NCBI GenBank assembly: GCA_039182735.1
Contig: JBCDCB010000032.1
Span: 1 to 39,081 of the forward strand
Direction of reading: 5' to 3'
Length of the DNA: 39,081 bases
DNA from: JBCDCB01 sp039182735
GTDB lineage: Bacteria; Planctomycetota; Phycisphaerae; Phycisphaerales; UBA1924
Shown: positions 38,836-39,081 of the stretch, piece after piece
Numbering within the stretch: position 1 is the stretch's first letter
How the letters are laid out: each line of letters starts with the position of its first letter
The notes under the pieces: generated by a model
Seen by the model: the letters and a program-made list of their open reading frames with translations, nothing else
Told to the model about the DNA's origin: nothing
The model's database searches: none
Program-made: the position numbers and the translations under genes

Positions 38836-39081
38836 TTGCGAACGACGGGCTCGTTCGCCACGTGCTTGAGACCGCGGCGGCGGTCGCGCAAACGACGCGA
38901 ACGCCCGACGCGCTCACGCAGGAAGTAGAGCTTGGCGCGACGCGCATCGCCGCGACGGACGACCTCGTACTTCGAGATTCGGGGCGAGTGCAGCGGGAAG
39001 ATACGCTCGACGCCCTGGTCGTCCACAATGCGCCGAACGGTGATCATCTCGTTGGCGCCGCGACCGCGACGACCGATGAGC
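38832..39081 (-). CDS. rplS: Ribosomal protein L19 (5' end outside window)
   Basis: The visible 82 codons read RGRGANEMITVRRIVDDQGV, then ERIFPLHSPRISKYEVVRRG, then RRAKLYFLRERVGRSRRL and a short basic tail ending PVVRK. This is the C-terminal two thirds of bacterial L19, a 50S subunit protein at the 30S-50S interface. The frame is open to the right edge, where it enters at LIGRRGRGANE; the N-terminal ~35 residues are missing because the window ends. The conserved core is intact. The stop overlaps the start of the YdjY-like gene. Partner genes usual for rplS (trmD, rimM, rpsP) would lie beyond the edge. Confidence 0.93.
   Translation of the reverse strand, partial: LIGRRGRGANEMITVRRIVDDQGVERIFPLHSPRISKYEVVRRGDARRAKLYFLRERVGRSRRLRDRRRGLKHVANEPVVRK

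Noticed and set aside
1..39081. CRISPR arrays, tRNA/rRNA genes, insertion sequences, integrases, toxin-antitoxin or known defence genes
   Set aside because: No regularly spaced repeats, no tRNA arm patterns, no transposase motifs and no terminal repeats were found on reading both strands. A covariance-model tRNA scan would settle it.

Overview
The window is about two-thirds G+C, densely coded, and has no tRNA, rRNA, CRISPR array, insertion sequence or phage gene that I can see. No gene-free stretch exceeds 300 bases; the longest gaps are 2083-2324 and 16009-16258. The genes suggest a planctomycete, most likely of the Phycisphaerae type. The signs are two secreted proteins with dockerin-like tails (D-x-D-G-D followed by DIT-VVSNLG), a protein ending in a PEP-CTERM-like signal, a pseudopilin-like protein with an N-terminal methylation motif, a fibro-slime protein, large ResB/CcsA cytochrome c biogenesis proteins, and lipid A and heptose genes of a Gram-negative envelope. 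The taxonomic assignment is inference from protein style, not a phylogeny.

Layout. 1-5650 (minus strand): a STAS protein cut by the window edge, an M64 metallopeptidase with a dockerin-like tail, a 66-residue secreted peptide, and two coupled secreted proteins of unknown role. 5738-11415 (plus): an envelope and cofactor run comprising a family 9 glycosyltransferase, maf, a small membrane protein, lpxK, hldE, a truncated ASCH-like mini-ORF and nadC. 11416-16008: hscB, a racemase-fold protein without its catalytic cysteines, and a thiol-themed group (redoxin, DsbD-N-like protein, degenerate rhodanese lipoprotein) followed by a fibro-slime protein. 16259-22124: murA, then on the minus strand DUF502, hpf, ptsN and ptsH, a TPR/HEXXH/PDZ protein, and a STAS gene overlapping purN. 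22184-25069 (plus): DinB-like protein, nadB and a lipoprotein.

25071-27909 is a surface-protein cassette. A dockerin-tailed secreted protein and a pseudopilin-like protein diverge from a region holding a perfect 19-bp Fur-like palindrome, and a PEP-CTERM protein follows. 27980-33583 (minus): ResB and CcsA of system II cytochrome c maturation, preceded by a GAF/HD-GYP regulator. 33728-38123 (plus): alpha-glucan phosphorylase, panB and an HtrA-type protease. 38140-39081 (minus): a YdjY-like secreted protein overlapping the stop codon of rplS (ribosomal protein L19), which runs off the right edge.

Together the genes cover envelope building (lpxK, hldE, glycosyltransferase, murA), NAD synthesis from aspartate (nadB, nadC), PTS-type regulation with ribosome hibernation, cytochrome c maturation and many exported proteins. 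Several genes lack a Shine-Dalgarno sequence and have a TAnnnT-like hexamer 6-9 bases before the start codon, which suggests leaderless transcription. I found no clear new defence or mobile system. The strongest non-routine signals are the palindromic operator at 26132-26150, the ASCH remnant coupled to nadC, and the proteins that have lost catalytic cysteines.
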